From Winogradskya consettensis (lineage in GTDB: Bacteria; Actinomycetota; Actinomycetes; Mycobacteriales; Micromonosporaceae), in the NCBI RefSeq assembly GCF_018332715.1, contig NZ_BOQP01000011.1:186001-250000 (forward strand): a stretch of 64,000 nucleotides of DNA, read 5' to 3'. Below, in pieces: positions 48,014 through 58,000 of this stretch (its first letter is position 1; each line of letters begins with the position of its first letter). The notes below the pieces were generated by a model. The model was not told the origin of the DNA, ran no database searches, and saw only the letters and a list, made by a program, of their open reading frames with translations. Both the position numbers and the translations under genes were made by a program.

Positions 48014-49660
48014 TCAGTAGCGGAATCCCGCCAGGCTCTGCTGGAGTTCGTGGGCTACGCGGGCCAGGTCGTCAGCGGCGGCGGCGGTGCCGGCGGCGGC
48101 CTGGGTGGTTTCCGCGGCGGCTTCGGCGACCTCGGCGACGTTGGCGGTGATGTCGGTGGAGCCGGCGGCGACTTCGCCGACGTTGCGGCCCATTTCGTTG
48201 GTGGTGGCTGTCTGTTCTTCGACGGCGGCGGCGATGGCGCTCTGGGTGGCGTTGATCTGGTCGATGACGGCGCCGATTTCGGAGATCGCTGACACGGCTG
48301 CTGAGGAGTCGGTCTGGATGGCGCTGACGCGCGTACGGATATCTTCGGTGGCTCTTGCTGTTTCCTGGGCCAGTTCTTTGACCTCGCCGGCGACGACCGC
48401 GAAGCCCTTGCCCGCGTCGCCGGCGCGGGCGGCTTCGATGGTGGCGTTGAGGGCGAGCAGATTGGTCTGTTCGGCGATGCCGGTGATGATTTTGATGACG
48501 GAGACGATTTCGGCGGAGGATTCGCCGAGCTTGCGGAGAATGGCGCCTGCCTCGCCGGAGATGCGGACGGCCTGGCCGGCCACTTCGGCGGCGCTGGAGG
48601 TGCTGCGGGCGATCTCGGTGATGGAGCTGCCGATTTCGTCGGCGCCGGCGGAGACCGTGCTGATGTTGCGGCTGATCTCCTCGGAGGCGTTGGTGACGGC
48701 CTGGGCGCGGCTGGCGGAGCGGGCCGCGGAGGAGTTCATCTGGCCGGCGACCGCGGTGAGTTCCTCGGAGGAGGTGGCGAGGGTGGTCACGTTGGTGCCG
48801 ATGTTGCGCATGGTGGCGGTGAGTCGGTCGAGGGCGGTGTTGAGGGCTTCGGCCATGCGGCCCACCTCGTCGCGACCGCGGACGGTGAGGCGCTGGTCGA
48901 GGCGGCCTTCGGCGAGGCCTTCGAGCACGGTGACGGTCTGGCGCAGCGGGCGGGAGATGGCGCGGCTGACCACGATGGCGATGATGATGGCGAAGGCCAG
49001 CGCGGCGGCGACCAGGGCCGCGGTGATGAGCATGGCGACCATGGCGTTGTTGCTCGCGCGGGTCTGCTGACGGGCGGCGGCTTTGTCCTCGATGCCGGCG
49101 AGGTTGTTGAGCGCGACCGTGATTTTGCTGGTCAGCGGGTCGATGAAGTTGTTCATGACACCGAGGAACGTGCTCAGGCTGTTCTGTTTCGCGGCGGGGA
49201 CGAGCTGCTCGTCGCGCACCTTGCGATAGTTGGCGAGACCCGCGGCGAAGGCGGCCCGGTCCGCGTCGGTGCCCGCGGCGGGTTTCGCCAGGTACGCCTT
49301 CCACGTGCTGTCGATCTGGTCGTCGAGCCGTTTGATGGTGGTCTGCACGTCGCTGACGTCGGTCAGCGGGGAGCGCACGATCAGTTTGTCGGCGAGCGAC
49401 GTGGCCTGCTGGACGTCGGCGCGGACCTCGCCGAGGCGGGCCGTGGACTGCAGGTTGCGTTCGTACATGGTGTCGAGCTGGGCGTTGGCGCTGCGCAGCT
49501 CGATCAGGCCGGTGCTGCCGACACCGACGACCAGCAGGCTCAGGATTCCGAAGCTGGCGAACAGCTTCTGGGAAACGGTGAGCCCGCCCAAACGGAGCCC
49601 GCCCGGACGGAGCCCGCCCGGACGGAGCCCACTCGAACGGAGCTTGGCGGCAGTCGGCAT
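48014..49660 (-). CDS. Methyl-accepting chemotaxis protein
   Basis: A 548-residue receptor. A first membrane helix ([17 protein letters not shown], about residues 30-50) precedes a four-helix-bundle sensor domain (about 55-205). The second helix ([21 protein letters not shown]) is at about 208-230 and is followed by a HAMP domain. The cytoplasmic signalling domain has the family hallmark [20 protein letters not shown] (hairpin tip), about residues 393-412. The N-terminus carries three copies of the 15-base unit CGGAGCCCGCCCGGA, giving an LRPGG-type repeat before helix one. ATG 49660 is used. No che genes are adjacent. Zoospore motility in related genera makes it plausible. Confidence 0.93.
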   Translation of the reverse strand: MPTAAKLRSSGLRPGGLRPGGLRLGGLTVSQKLFASFGILSLLVVGVGSTGLIELRSANAQLDTMYERNLQSTARLGEVRADVQQATSLADKLIVRSPLTDVSDVQTTIKRLDDQIDSTWKAYLAKPAAGTDADRAAFAAGLANYRKVRDEQLVPAAKQNSLSTFLGVMNNFIDPLTSKITVALNNLAGIEDKAAARQQTRASNNAMVAMLITAALVAAALAFAIIIAIVVSRAISRPLRQTVTVLEGLAEGRLDQRLTVRGRDEVGRMAEALNTALDRLTATMRNIGTNVTTLATSSEELTAVAGQMNSSAARSASRAQAVTNASEEISRNISTVSAGADEIGSSITEIARSTSSAAEVAGQAVRISGEAGAILRKLGESSAEIVSVIKIITGIAEQTNLLALNATIEAARAGDAGKGFAVVAGEVKELAQETARATEDIRTRVSAIQTDSSAAVSAISEIGAVIDQINATQSAIAAAVEEQTATTNEMGRNVGEVAAGSTDITANVAEVAEAAAETTQAAAGTAAAADDLARVAHELQQSLAGFRY

Positions 49661-49749
49661 CGGCGGTCTCCCGGGAAGCTGGGGGTCACCGCTCTTATCG
49701 GCACCCGCGTTCAGAATCCGCGGGAACTACCGGAAAAATCAGACGGGAA

Positions 49750-50220
49750 TCAGTCGATACCGAGATCCCGGCGCAGTTTGGCGACGTGGCCTGTCGCTTT
49801 GACGTTGTAGAGCGCCTTCTCGATCGCGCCGTTCTCGTCGATGACGAAGGTGGAGCGGATGACTCCGGTGACCGTCTTTCCGTAGAGCTGCTTCTCCCCG
49901 AACGCGCCGTAGGCCGTGAGCACGCTCTTGTCCTCGTCGCTGACCAGCGGGAACGTGATCGCGTCGTTCTCGCGGAATTTCGCCAGCTTGGCGGGCTTGT
50001 CGGGGGAGATGCCGACGACCTCGTACCCGGCGGACTGCAGCGAGGCGAGGTTGTCGCGGAAATCGCACGCCTGGGTGGTGCAGCCGGGGGTCATCGCGGC
50101 CGGGTAGACGTACAGGATGACCTTGCGGCCGCGGAGGTCCTTCAGCGTCAGGGTGTCGCCGTTGTCGGTGGGCAGGGTGAATTCGGGGGCCGGATCACCC
50201 GGCGAGAGACGCTCAGTCAT
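49750..50220 (-). CDS. bcp: Peroxiredoxin Bcp/PrxQ
   Basis: A 156-residue thiol peroxidase that reduces hydroperoxides. The peroxidatic cysteine is C47 and the resolving one C52 in AAMTPGCTTQACDFRD, the PrxQ arrangement; C47 replaces the usual GCT context without change. It is the last gene of the redox unit; its ATG overlaps the stop of the preceding gene by four bases. Confidence 0.95.
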   Translation of the reverse strand: MTERLSPGDPAPEFTLPTDNGDTLTLKDLRGRKVILYVYPAAMTPGCTTQACDFRDNLASLQSAGYEVVGISPDKPAKLAKFRENDAITFPLVSDEDKSVLTAYGAFGEKQLYGKTVTGVIRSTFVIDENGAIEKALYNVKATGHVAKLRRDLGID

Positions 50221-51224
50221 GCGTCCGAAGATATCCGGGCCGTCGGTGCCGGTGCTGGTGGGGCGGCTCGCAGCCGTAGCACCCCGGCGGCGGTCAGGCC
50301 CGTTCCGGTGCCGATCGCGATCAGCACGGCCGCCCGGGACAGCCAGCCCGGCCCGGGGAAGTTGACCACTGCCTGGTTGAAGACCCCGACGTCCCCCAGG
50401 CCGCCGAAGATGGCGACGGCTGCACCACCGAGCAATACCAGGAAGGGGGTACGCCCGGAGAGCGCGAACACGCCCGCCACGATCGCGATCGCCGACGCCA
50501 CGATCGCCGGTGCCTGTCCGCTGACGCCGAGAGTTGCGCGCGTCACGGCGTACGCGAAGCCGATGGTGCCGGTGAGGAGCGCGACGGGCCCCACCCAGCG
50601 TGCCGACCGCAGTGCGAGCGCCGTGATCCCGGCAGCCAGGGCGACCGCAGCCGCCCACCAGAGCCACGCAGCGGGCGGTGGTTCCCAGGTGAGGGTGCCG
50701 TTGACGGTGAAAGTGTGCGCGCCCTGACGCAGCGGCACGGTCCAGTCCCGCAGCTTGTGCGCCCGGGACGGATCGGCCTGCGCCTGCGGCGGCAGACCGG
50801 GGGAGAGCCAGTGGGTGCGCTGGTCGTGCCACCGCACGGTGGGTTCGCCGGAGACTTTCTGCCACTGCGGGGGCGCGGTGGGATCGGCATTCGACGGTAC
50901 GGGTGAGTCGCCGTCCAACGTCGCGTTGGTGTACGTCGCCGGGGAGTTGACGTTCTGGTAGACGCCGTCCGGGCGTACCTCCAGATATGGCTCGTCCTGG
51001 TAACCGAGGATCTCGACGGTCTTGCCGGTGTTGTTGACGAGCTCGAGCCGTGCGCCCGCCTCGACCGCTCGCACGGTCAGGGCCGGAATCCTCTCGCTCA
51101 GACCTGACACATCTGTTCGATAGGAGGTGGCGTCCGGCGCGTCGCCGCCGTGGGCGAAGGCGGGGCCGGCCGGTGCGAGCAACGCACCGGCCAGCACCAC
51201 GAGAAAAAGGGCAGTACGCCTCAC
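50217..51224 (-). CDS. Secreted or membrane protein of unknown function with five C-terminal helices
   Basis: A 335-residue protein starting at GTG 51224. A signal peptide (LFLVVLAGALLAPAGPAFA) is followed by mature HGGDAP, with a histidine at its N-terminus. An outer beta domain of about 150 residues, with KTVEILGYQDEPYLEVRPDG and VRWHDQRTHWLSPGLPP, precedes five membrane helices (about residues 183-202, 210-232, 240-258, 262-282, 292-315). Its topology recalls copper-related actinobacterial proteins, but I cannot name a family. It overlaps dsbA-like and bcp genes by four bases each, so it belongs to the redox unit. Confidence 0.8.
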   Translation of the reverse strand: MRRTALFLVVLAGALLAPAGPAFAHGGDAPDATSYRTDVSGLSERIPALTVRAVEAGARLELVNNTGKTVEILGYQDEPYLEVRPDGVYQNVNSPATYTNATLDGDSPVPSNADPTAPPQWQKVSGEPTVRWHDQRTHWLSPGLPPQAQADPSRAHKLRDWTVPLRQGAHTFTVNGTLTWEPPPAAWLWWAAAVALAAGITALALRSARWVGPVALLTGTIGFAYAVTRATLGVSGQAPAIVASAIAIVAGVFALSGRTPFLVLLGGAAVAIFGGLGDVGVFNQAVVNFPGPGWLSRAAVLIAIGTGTGLTAAGVLRLRAAPPAPAPTARISSDA

Positions 51225-51952
51225 GCCGCGGCCGCCTCCACCGCGGCGGTCAATGCCTGCGCCGACGGGTTGTCCAGCTTCTTGCCGGCGACGAGCACGG
51301 TCGGAGTGCCCGTGACGCCGCTCCCGGAGGCCGTGTCGGTCACCTTGGTCGCCCATCCCGTGTACGTCTTGTTGTTGACCGCGTCGGCGAACGTCTGGCT
51401 GGTCAGTCCCACGCCCTTGCCCAGCTCGATCAGCTTGGCGTTGTCGAGCCCGGCGCTGCCCTCCTCGGGCTGGTTCGCGAACAGCGTCTCGTGATACTCG
51501 TAGAACTTCCCGCCCTGCGCCGCCGCTGCGGCCGCACCCGCCGCGCGGGTCGAATACTCGGTCGTCGAGTAGCGGTCGAGGATCGCGATCGGGTGATAGT
51601 TGACCGTCACCTTCTTCGCGTCGACGAGCTGCGTGATCGTCGGGCCCGCCGCGTCCTCGAACTCGTGGCAGATCGGGCACATGAAGTCCTCGTAGATGTC
51701 GATCGTCACGGGTCCCTCGCCACGGGCGAAGGCGGTACCCCCGTCAACCGCGGTCGGTGGTGTCGTCACACTTCCCGCATTGTCCTTCTCCTGGCCGGCG
51801 AAGATCCCCCAGCCGACCAGGCCCGCAATGACCAGCACCGCTACGACGGCGACGGAGGTCCAGAGCGTCACTACCCGGCGCCGCTCCCTCGCCTTCTGCT
51901 CCGCGACGATGCGTTTCGCCTGCGCGGCCCGGTCCTTCGTGGCTTTGCTCAC
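51221..51952 (-). CDS. DsbA-family thioredoxin-fold protein
   Basis: A 243-residue membrane-anchored thiol protein. A basic N-terminus precedes one membrane helix (VVTLWTSVAVVAVLVIAGLV, about 28-48). The thioredoxin-like domain has the active site CPIC (DFMCPICHEF, about residue 93) and the cis-proline loop GTPTVL near the end. It should form or shuffle disulfides outside the membrane. GTG 51952 overlaps the MauE/DoxX stop by four bases. Confidence 0.9.
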   Translation of the reverse strand: MSKATKDRAAQAKRIVAEQKARERRRVVTLWTSVAVVAVLVIAGLVGWGIFAGQEKDNAGSVTTPPTAVDGGTAFARGEGPVTIDIYEDFMCPICHEFEDAAGPTITQLVDAKKVTVNYHPIAILDRYSTTEYSTRAAGAAAAAAQGGKFYEYHETLFANQPEEGSAGLDNAKLIELGKGVGLTSQTFADAVNNKTYTGWATKVTDTASGSGVTGTPTVLVAGKKLDNPSAQALTAAVEAAAA

Positions 51953-52443
51953 TGCTCGTCCCCCATCAGAACGCCGTCCATGGAATAGCGGGTCCGCGGC
52001 CTCCACAGCAGGAACCCGGCGAGCACGAGGAAACCGGCGTCGCGGGCGATGTCCCAGCCGTAGACCGGGCTGGCCCCGGCTCCCAGCTCACCACCGGAGC
52101 TGAAACAGCCGCAGTCGATCGCCAGCCCGCGCGACCATGCCGACACGATTCCCGCGATGAAGATCAGCAGGAACGCCGCCGAGATGCCCGCGCTCAGCCG
52201 CACGGCCAGCCCCACCAGCAGCAGCAACCCGAGGGCTATCTCCAGGAACGGCTGGGCCGCCCCGATGACCTTCGCGACGTCGTACGGGAAGATCTGGTAC
52301 GCGTTCACAGCCCGGCCGGAAGCCGCCAGGTCACCGATCTTGAGGCCGCCCGCGATCAGCCACACGGCCGCGAGGCCGAGGCGTGCGACGGTCGAGATCC
52401 ACGGCAGCACCGTGGTCCTGCGGGCCTGCTGCCCGGTCTCCAT
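51949..52443 (-). CDS. MauE/DoxX-family redox-associated membrane protein
   Basis: A 164-residue protein with four hydrophobic helices (about residues 18-36, 60-83, 86-106 and 134-152). The conserved CGCF pair of cysteines is in AIDCGCFSSGGE before the last helix. The family passes electrons or thiol equivalents to periplasmic DsbA-like partners, matching the gene that follows. ATG 52443 is favoured over GTG 52449 because AGGGGG then has normal spacing. Confidence 0.88.
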   Translation of the reverse strand: METGQQARRTTVLPWISTVARLGLAAVWLIAGGLKIGDLAASGRAVNAYQIFPYDVAKVIGAAQPFLEIALGLLLLVGLAVRLSAGISAAFLLIFIAGIVSAWSRGLAIDCGCFSSGGELGAGASPVYGWDIARDAGFLVLAGFLLWRPRTRYSMDGVLMGDEQ

Positions 52444-52492
52444 GCTCACGCCCCCTTAGTCGGCGCCCGGCGCCGCAAGGTTCCGTCATATC

Positions 52493-52558
52493 GCCTGGGG
52501 GTTTGCTGTACTTTTCGAAGGCTCAGCCTGGGGGTTTGCTGTGCTTTCCGGAGGCTCA
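52493..52558. repeat. Two direct 33-bp repeats between the sigma gene and the redox operon
   Basis: Two adjacent 33-bp copies (52493-52525 and 52526-52558) differ at about three positions; both begin GCCTGGGGGTTTGCTGT. The second runs into the stop codon of the sigma gene. They form most of the 113-bp gap before mauE and could be regulator-binding sites. Confidence 0.8.
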
Positions 52559-53095
52559 GCTCGCCTGAGCCTGTGCGACCGCCGTGACCAGCTCTTCCCT
52601 GGCCCGCGCGACCCGGGAGCGGATCGTCCCGACGGGCACGTCCTCGACCTCGGCGGCCTCCGCATATGACAGGCCGAGCACCTGGGTGAGCACGAACGCG
52701 GTCCGCCGCTCGTCGGAGAGCCGGCCGAGCAGATCGGCCGCCCCGAGCCGGTATGCCGGATCGGGATGGTGGGGATTGTCGGTCCAGACCTGGGCGGCGA
52801 GACGCGCGTCCAGCCGCCGCCGGCGGACCACCGCACGCAGGTGGTCGGCGCAGGTGCGCCGGGCGATGCCGAGCAGCCAGGTACGGATGCCCGCGCGCGC
52901 CTCGAACCCGGGCAGCGACCGGAACGCCCGCAGGAACGTCTCCTGGGTCAGGTCGTCGGCGGCGCCGGGGTCGACCAGCGCGGCGGTGAAGCGCCACACC
53001 TCGGCCTGGGTCCCCCGCACGAGGGCAGCCTGCGCGGCGGTGTCGCCTTCCCGCGCCCGGAGGGCGAGCGCGGTGAGTGGGTCGCTCGCTGTCAC
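52556..53095 (-). CDS. sigC: ECF sigma factor, SigC-like
   Basis: A 179-residue ECF sigma factor with close likeness to mycobacterial SigC: ASDPLTALALRAREGD at the start, ADDLTQETFLRAF in region 2 (about residues 50-62), LTQVLGLSYAEAAEVEDVP and VGTIRSRVARARE in region 4. It starts at GTG 53095, divergent from copCD with an 87-bp gap, and is followed 113 bases on by a four-gene redox unit. No anti-sigma gene is adjacent, as for SigC in mycobacteria. The symbol rests on similarity, not function. Confidence 0.88.
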   Translation of the reverse strand: MTASDPLTALALRAREGDTAAQAALVRGTQAEVWRFTAALVDPGAADDLTQETFLRAFRSLPGFEARAGIRTWLLGIARRTCADHLRAVVRRRRLDARLAAQVWTDNPHHPDPAYRLGAADLLGRLSDERRTAFVLTQVLGLSYAEAAEVEDVPVGTIRSRVARAREELVTAVAQAQAS

Positions 53096-53182
53096 ACCGG
53101 CAGATGGTACGCGGCCTGCGTTTTGACCCGCGAGTGCGACCACTTTTTTGCGGTATGGAGCGCATCGGGGAGCATTGCCTGC

Positions 53183-54835
53183 ATGACCGTTGATCGACGC
53201 CGGGCAGCCGCAGCCCTCGCCGGGCTGCTCTTCGGGCTCGTCTGCGCACTCCTGGGACCAGCAGCACCGGCCAGCGCGCACGCCGCCCTGGTCGCCAGCG
53301 ACCCGGGAAACGGGACGATCGTCCCCGACGCGCCCAACAAGATCACGCTCACCTTCAGCGAATCGGTGCAGCTGATCTCCGGCAAGATCCAGGTCCTGGC
53401 CCCCGACAGCACCCGTGCCGACCAGGGCGAACCCCAATCCAGCGGCAGCACCGTGACCATTGCGCTGCGCTCCGGCGGCGGTCGCGGCACCTATCTGGTG
53501 AGCTACCGGGTCGTCTCCGCCGACAGTCACCCGGTCGCGGGGAGCATCACCTACTCGGTCGGCGCGGCGTCCACCCCACCGTCGGAACAGGCCGGCGCCG
53601 AGTCGGTCGATCCGGTCGTCCGCGCCCTGATCCCGGTCGGCAAATACCTCGGGTACGCCGGCCTGGTCCTGCTCGTCGGACCGGTCCTCGTCCTGGCGCT
53701 GCTCTGGCCGCACCGCCTCTCCCGCGTCGGCCCGGCCCGGCTCGTCTGGACCGGCCTCGGCCTCGTCCTGGGCAGCACCGTCCTCGCGATCTGGCTGCAG
53801 GCGCCGTACACAACCGGCACCGGACTGTTCGGCGCCACCCTCACCGACCTGCAGGACGTCCTCGGCAGCACGTTCGGCGCGGTCATGCTCGTCCGTCTCG
53901 GCGTGGTCATCGCCTCGGCGTTCCTGCTGCGCTCCCTGCTGCGAGGTGCGGGCGGCGAGTCCAAGGCCGACCTGGCCCTGCTCGGCGTTCTCGGCGTCGG
54001 TGCCCTGGCCACCTGGCCACTGACCGGCCACCCGACGGCGTCCCCGGTCGCCGGCGTCTCCGTGGTCGTCGACGCGATCCACCTGGCCTCGATGTCGGTG
54101 TGGCTCGGCGGCCTGGTGATGCTGGCCGGCTTCCTGCTGCGCAACGCCAACGAACGCGAGCTCGGCGCCATCCTCCCGATCTGGTCCCGCTGGGCGGCAA
54201 CCGCGGTCGCCACGCTGATCGTGGCCGGCTCGGTGCAGGCGCTCATCGAGGTCGCGTCGTTCAAGGGCCTCTACGACAGCACGTACGGCCGGCTCATCCT
54301 CGTGAAGATCGCGCTGGCGGCGGTGGTGATCGGCGTGGCGGCGTACTCCCGGAAGCTTGTCCGCAACCGCTCTGCCGAAACCGGCCCCCGCACCCTGCGC
54401 CGCGTTGTCCTCGCCGAACTCGCCGTGACCGCCGTCGTGCTGGGCGTCACGGCAGCCCTGGTCCAGATCCCCCCGCCGCGCACGGCCGCCGCCGCGGAGA
54501 CAGCGGCAACGACCACGACGGTCACCCAGACCGTCGCGGACGCCAACGTGTCCCTCCAGGTCGACGTCTTCCCGGCCACGGTCGGCAACAATTCCCTGCA
54601 TCTGTACGCCTACACGCTGGACAACAAGCCGCTGCCCGTCGTCGAGTGGACCGCCACGGCCGCCCTGCCCGCCAAGGGCATCGAACCGATCGAGGTCCCG
54701 CTCCTGCGCATCACGGACTTCCACGCCGTGGGCGACATCGCCCTCCCGGCCGCGGGCGACTGGACGTTCAAGTTCACCGTCCGCACCAGCGACATCGACC
54801 AGTCGACGCTGACCATGACGGTGAAGATCGCCTGA
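53183..54835 (+). CDS. Copper resistance protein, CopC-CopD fusion
   Basis: A 550-residue protein. A signal peptide ends ASA, so the mature chain starts with HAALV, the N-terminal histidine of the CopC copper brace. The CopC domain (about residues 34-130) holds DSHPVAGSI with the second histidine. Eight membrane helices of the CopD type occupy about 155-420, and a C-terminal outer domain (about 440-550) has the YtkA-like pattern VEWTATAALPAKGIEP. It is thought to bind copper outside and move it inward. ATG 53183 has GGGGAG 10 bases upstream. A perfect terminator follows. Confidence 0.92.
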   Translation: MTVDRRRAAAALAGLLFGLVCALLGPAAPASAHAALVASDPGNGTIVPDAPNKITLTFSESVQLISGKIQVLAPDSTRADQGEPQSSGSTVTIALRSGGGRGTYLVSYRVVSADSHPVAGSITYSVGAASTPPSEQAGAESVDPVVRALIPVGKYLGYAGLVLLVGPVLVLALLWPHRLSRVGPARLVWTGLGLVLGSTVLAIWLQAPYTTGTGLFGATLTDLQDVLGSTFGAVMLVRLGVVIASAFLLRSLLRGAGGESKADLALLGVLGVGALATWPLTGHPTASPVAGVSVVVDAIHLASMSVWLGGLVMLAGFLLRNANERELGAILPIWSRWAATAVATLIVAGSVQALIEVASFKGLYDSTYGRLILVKIALAAVVIGVAAYSRKLVRNRSAETGPRTLRRVVLAELAVTAVVLGVTAALVQIPPPRTAAAAETAATTTTVTQTVADANVSLQVDVFPATVGNNSLHLYAYTLDNKPLPVVEWTATAALPAKGIEPIEVPLLRITDFHAVGDIALPAAGDWTFKFTVRTSDIDQSTLTMTVKIA

Positions 54836-54851
54836 CGCCCTCCGCTTTCCG

Positions 54852-54888
54852 CGGGGCCGGCCCACTCGGGCCGGCCCCGTTTTTTTTT
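54852..54888 (+). terminator. Rho-independent terminator after the copper gene
   Basis: Perfect 12-bp stem (54852-54863 with 54868-54879), four-base loop ACTC, then a run of nine T. Confidence 0.95.
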
Positions 54889-55032
54889 GCTCTCTTCCCG
54901 CGCTAACCCCGGCGGCTTCCGTGGCATAACCCCCTCCGCGACCCCATTAGCGGGCTAAATAGCGGTTTATCCATTTTGGTGTTAATTGCTCTGTATGGTC
55001 TGCCCAGTACCGTCGAGAAGGGGGAGATCGCG

Positions 55033-58000
55033 ATGCGGGTATTCCGCACGATCCTCGGCATGCTGTTGCTCACCGCTGGACTTCCGGCGCTGCTCGCAGG
55101 CGGTGCCCTCTGGGCCGCCATGCAGCACCGCGACGCGGGCGGTGCGTTCAGCGCAGGAATGCAGCGGGTGGCGACCTCCGGGTACGCCGTGGTGATCGAT
55201 GACGTCGACACCCTGCTCGGCAACGACGCCCCGTTCGCCCGCTTCGGCGACTCGAACCTGCGCATCACCGCCACCTCCTCGGACGCCCCGGCCTTCATCG
55301 GCCTCGCACCCCGGGCGACGGCGGCCACCTACCTGGCGGACATCCCCCGCATCACGGTCTCGTCGATCGACCTCGGCACCGGCGCCCTCCCCGTGACCAG
55401 CAGCCTGGTCCCGGGCACCCGAGCCCCGGAAACCCTGCCGACCCGCGAAACCTTCTGGCTCGCCGCCGGCACGGGAGCCCTCGACTGGAACCCGGCCGAC
55501 TTCCGCGACAAGTCCTACAGCCTGATCATCATGAACACCGCGGCCCAGCCCGGCGTACGCCTGCAGACGACGGCCGCCATCAGCCCCGGCTGGCTCAACC
55601 AGACCACCTGGGCCCTGCTCATCCTCGGCACCCTCCTGGTCATGTCCGGCATGATCACCCTCGGCTGGCCGGCCCGCCGCCGCGAAGTGGTCTACGTCGT
55701 CGAACCCAGCCAGGTCCCCGACCTCATGCAGGCCATCGGAGCCCCCCTTCCCCTGAGCCGCACCGGCGGCGGCCGCCACTCGGCCACCCACCGCCCCCGA
55801 ACCCTCGCCGACACCCAGTCCCGGACCCGCCCCCCGGCCCTGACCTGGCCCCCCGCCCACCAAGCTCCAAGCCAGGCCGCGGCCCTCCCCACTCCGGCCC
55901 CGACCACCCCCGCCCCGACCACCACGGTCACCGTCGCTGCCCCCGCCGTCGCGCCTGCTCAGTCCTCAGGCCCCACCCACCTGCAGCCTTCCGGGACACC
56001 CTCGGCCACGGCTCCCCTCTCGACGCCACCAACCCAGCCCTCCGGCCCGGACCAGTCCACCCCCGCCACCGCCCCCGGCGAACCCATCAAACTCGTCCCG
56101 ACCCGCCCCACCCCCGAACCCACCGAACCCTTCTTCGGCCGCGCCACCACCACCCGCCGCCGCACATCCCCCCAACCAACCGACCTCCCCATCTTCGAAG
56201 CCTCCGCCGTCGGAGCCTGGGTCGCCGAAACCGCCGCCGCCCGCTCCCGCGAAACCCAGGCCCGAGCAGCCGCAGCCATCGCCGCCGCCCAAAAACCCAA
56301 AGACCCGCCCCCCGCCACCCCCACCGAAACCAAGCCCGGCCCGGCGTCCGGTCCCGCGGCTGTTCCGCCTGCGGGGGTCACGCCTGGCCCGGCCACCGGT
56401 TCTGGGCCGGTTCCGGTTGCCGGGGCCAAGGCTGGCTCGGCCGCCGGTTCTGGGCCGGTTCCGGTTGCCGGGGCCAAGGCTGGCTCGATCGCCGGATCCG
56501 GGACGGTTTCGGCTGCTGGGTCCAAGACCGGCGCGGCTGCCGATTCTGCAGTCGGCTCCGGGACCGTTCCGGCAACGGCGTCTGCGGTCACACCGCCCTC
56601 GTCACCTTCGGCTGGATCCGTCGTCAGCCCGGTTCCTGCGTCCGCGGCCAAGGCTGTTCCCGCGCCTGCAACGAGCCGGTCTGCCGAAGCCGTATCCCAG
56701 GCAACGGCCCCGTCCGACGCGACCTCGGCCTCTAATCCAGTGGCAAAGCCGTCCATCACCTCGGCCAAGGCTGCACCCGAGGTACCGGAGGGCTACGACG
56801 TAGTGGTGGTAGGCCTGAACGTTCCGGCCAGCCCCGCCCCGATCCATCACCAGCCCGCGACCACCCCGCCCCTGACCGCCACTTCCAAGACGACGCTCAC
56901 CCAGCCGACAACGCCGGACTCAAAGCCCGCAAAAGTCTCCACATCGAGCTCCGCAGAGACCTCGGCGTCTCCGGCATCCCGGCCCGCGGCAATCCCACCG
57001 ACGTCCGAGCGCGCGGCGGCTTCGGCGGCCCCCAAGCCCGTGGTGGCTTCGGCGGCGTCCCAGCCCCCGATAGCTTCGGTGGCATCCCAGCCCGCAGCGG
57101 TCCCGGCGGTGTCGAAGTCGTCAGTTGCCCCGGCTGTTCCGACTGCAGCGAAGCCGGCGAGCGTCGAGACCAAGCCTTCGAACGCGCCGGCCGCAGCGGA
57201 AAAGCACCCGGAATCCTCCAGCATTCCGGTAGGTCATACCGAACATGCAGCGCCGAAATCCGAGATCGAACCGACGGGCCATACCGGCAATCCCGCCGCA
57301 ACACCGGCCTCGACGCCGGCCCCGACCAGCGGCACACCGGTCACCAAGACTCCACGCCCGTCCGGCGTGACGGCTCGCAACGCCCTGTTCGGAGGCCCAC
57401 CCTCGAACGCCTGGGCAGCGAACGGCCTGACCCGTGCCGACTCACCCCGCGTCGGTCTCACCCCCGACGCCCTGAACCCACAACCAGCCCCCGACGCACT
57501 CAAGCCGACCGCATCCACCCCCAACCCAGCCGAGCCGAAGCCAGGCGCGCCGCGCTCCCTCAAGGCGGCGACGTCATCGCCCACTCGGCCCGCGCCTCCA
57601 ACCCCCGCCACGCCGGCGAAGGACACGACCAAGAACGGTCCGGGCTCGCCCGCCTCCGCGCCCGCGACTCCCGCACCTACGTCCAAGGGCCCAGCGCCAA
57701 CCAGCCCCACGCCCGCGACATCCACACCTGCCGGTCCGGCATCTGCAAGCCTGACAACTACCGGTCCCGCCCCAGCGACTCCCGTACCTGCCGGTCCGGC
57801 ATCTGCAGGCCCGACGACGACTACCGGTCCCGCCCCAGCGACTCCCGTACCTGCCGGTCCGGCATCTGCAGGCCCGACGACGACTACCGGTCCCGCCCCG
57901 GCGACCTCCGCACCGTCTAGCCCTGCACCGTCAGCCCCGGCTCCCTTAGCGCCCGCAGCCGTAGCCGCGCCCGCAGCGCCCGTTCCCGCACCCGCTGGAC

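Noticed and set aside
53155..53193. 12-codon ORF (MERIGEHCLHDR) overlapping the copper gene start
   Set aside because: Cys and His are tempting for a copper-sensing leader, but it has no ribosome-binding site and no support beyond composition.
52556..54865. 769-codon minus-strand frame joining sigC to the antisense of the copper gene
   Set aside because: Only the last 179 codons have ECF sigma sequence; the rest is antisense to CopC-CopD.
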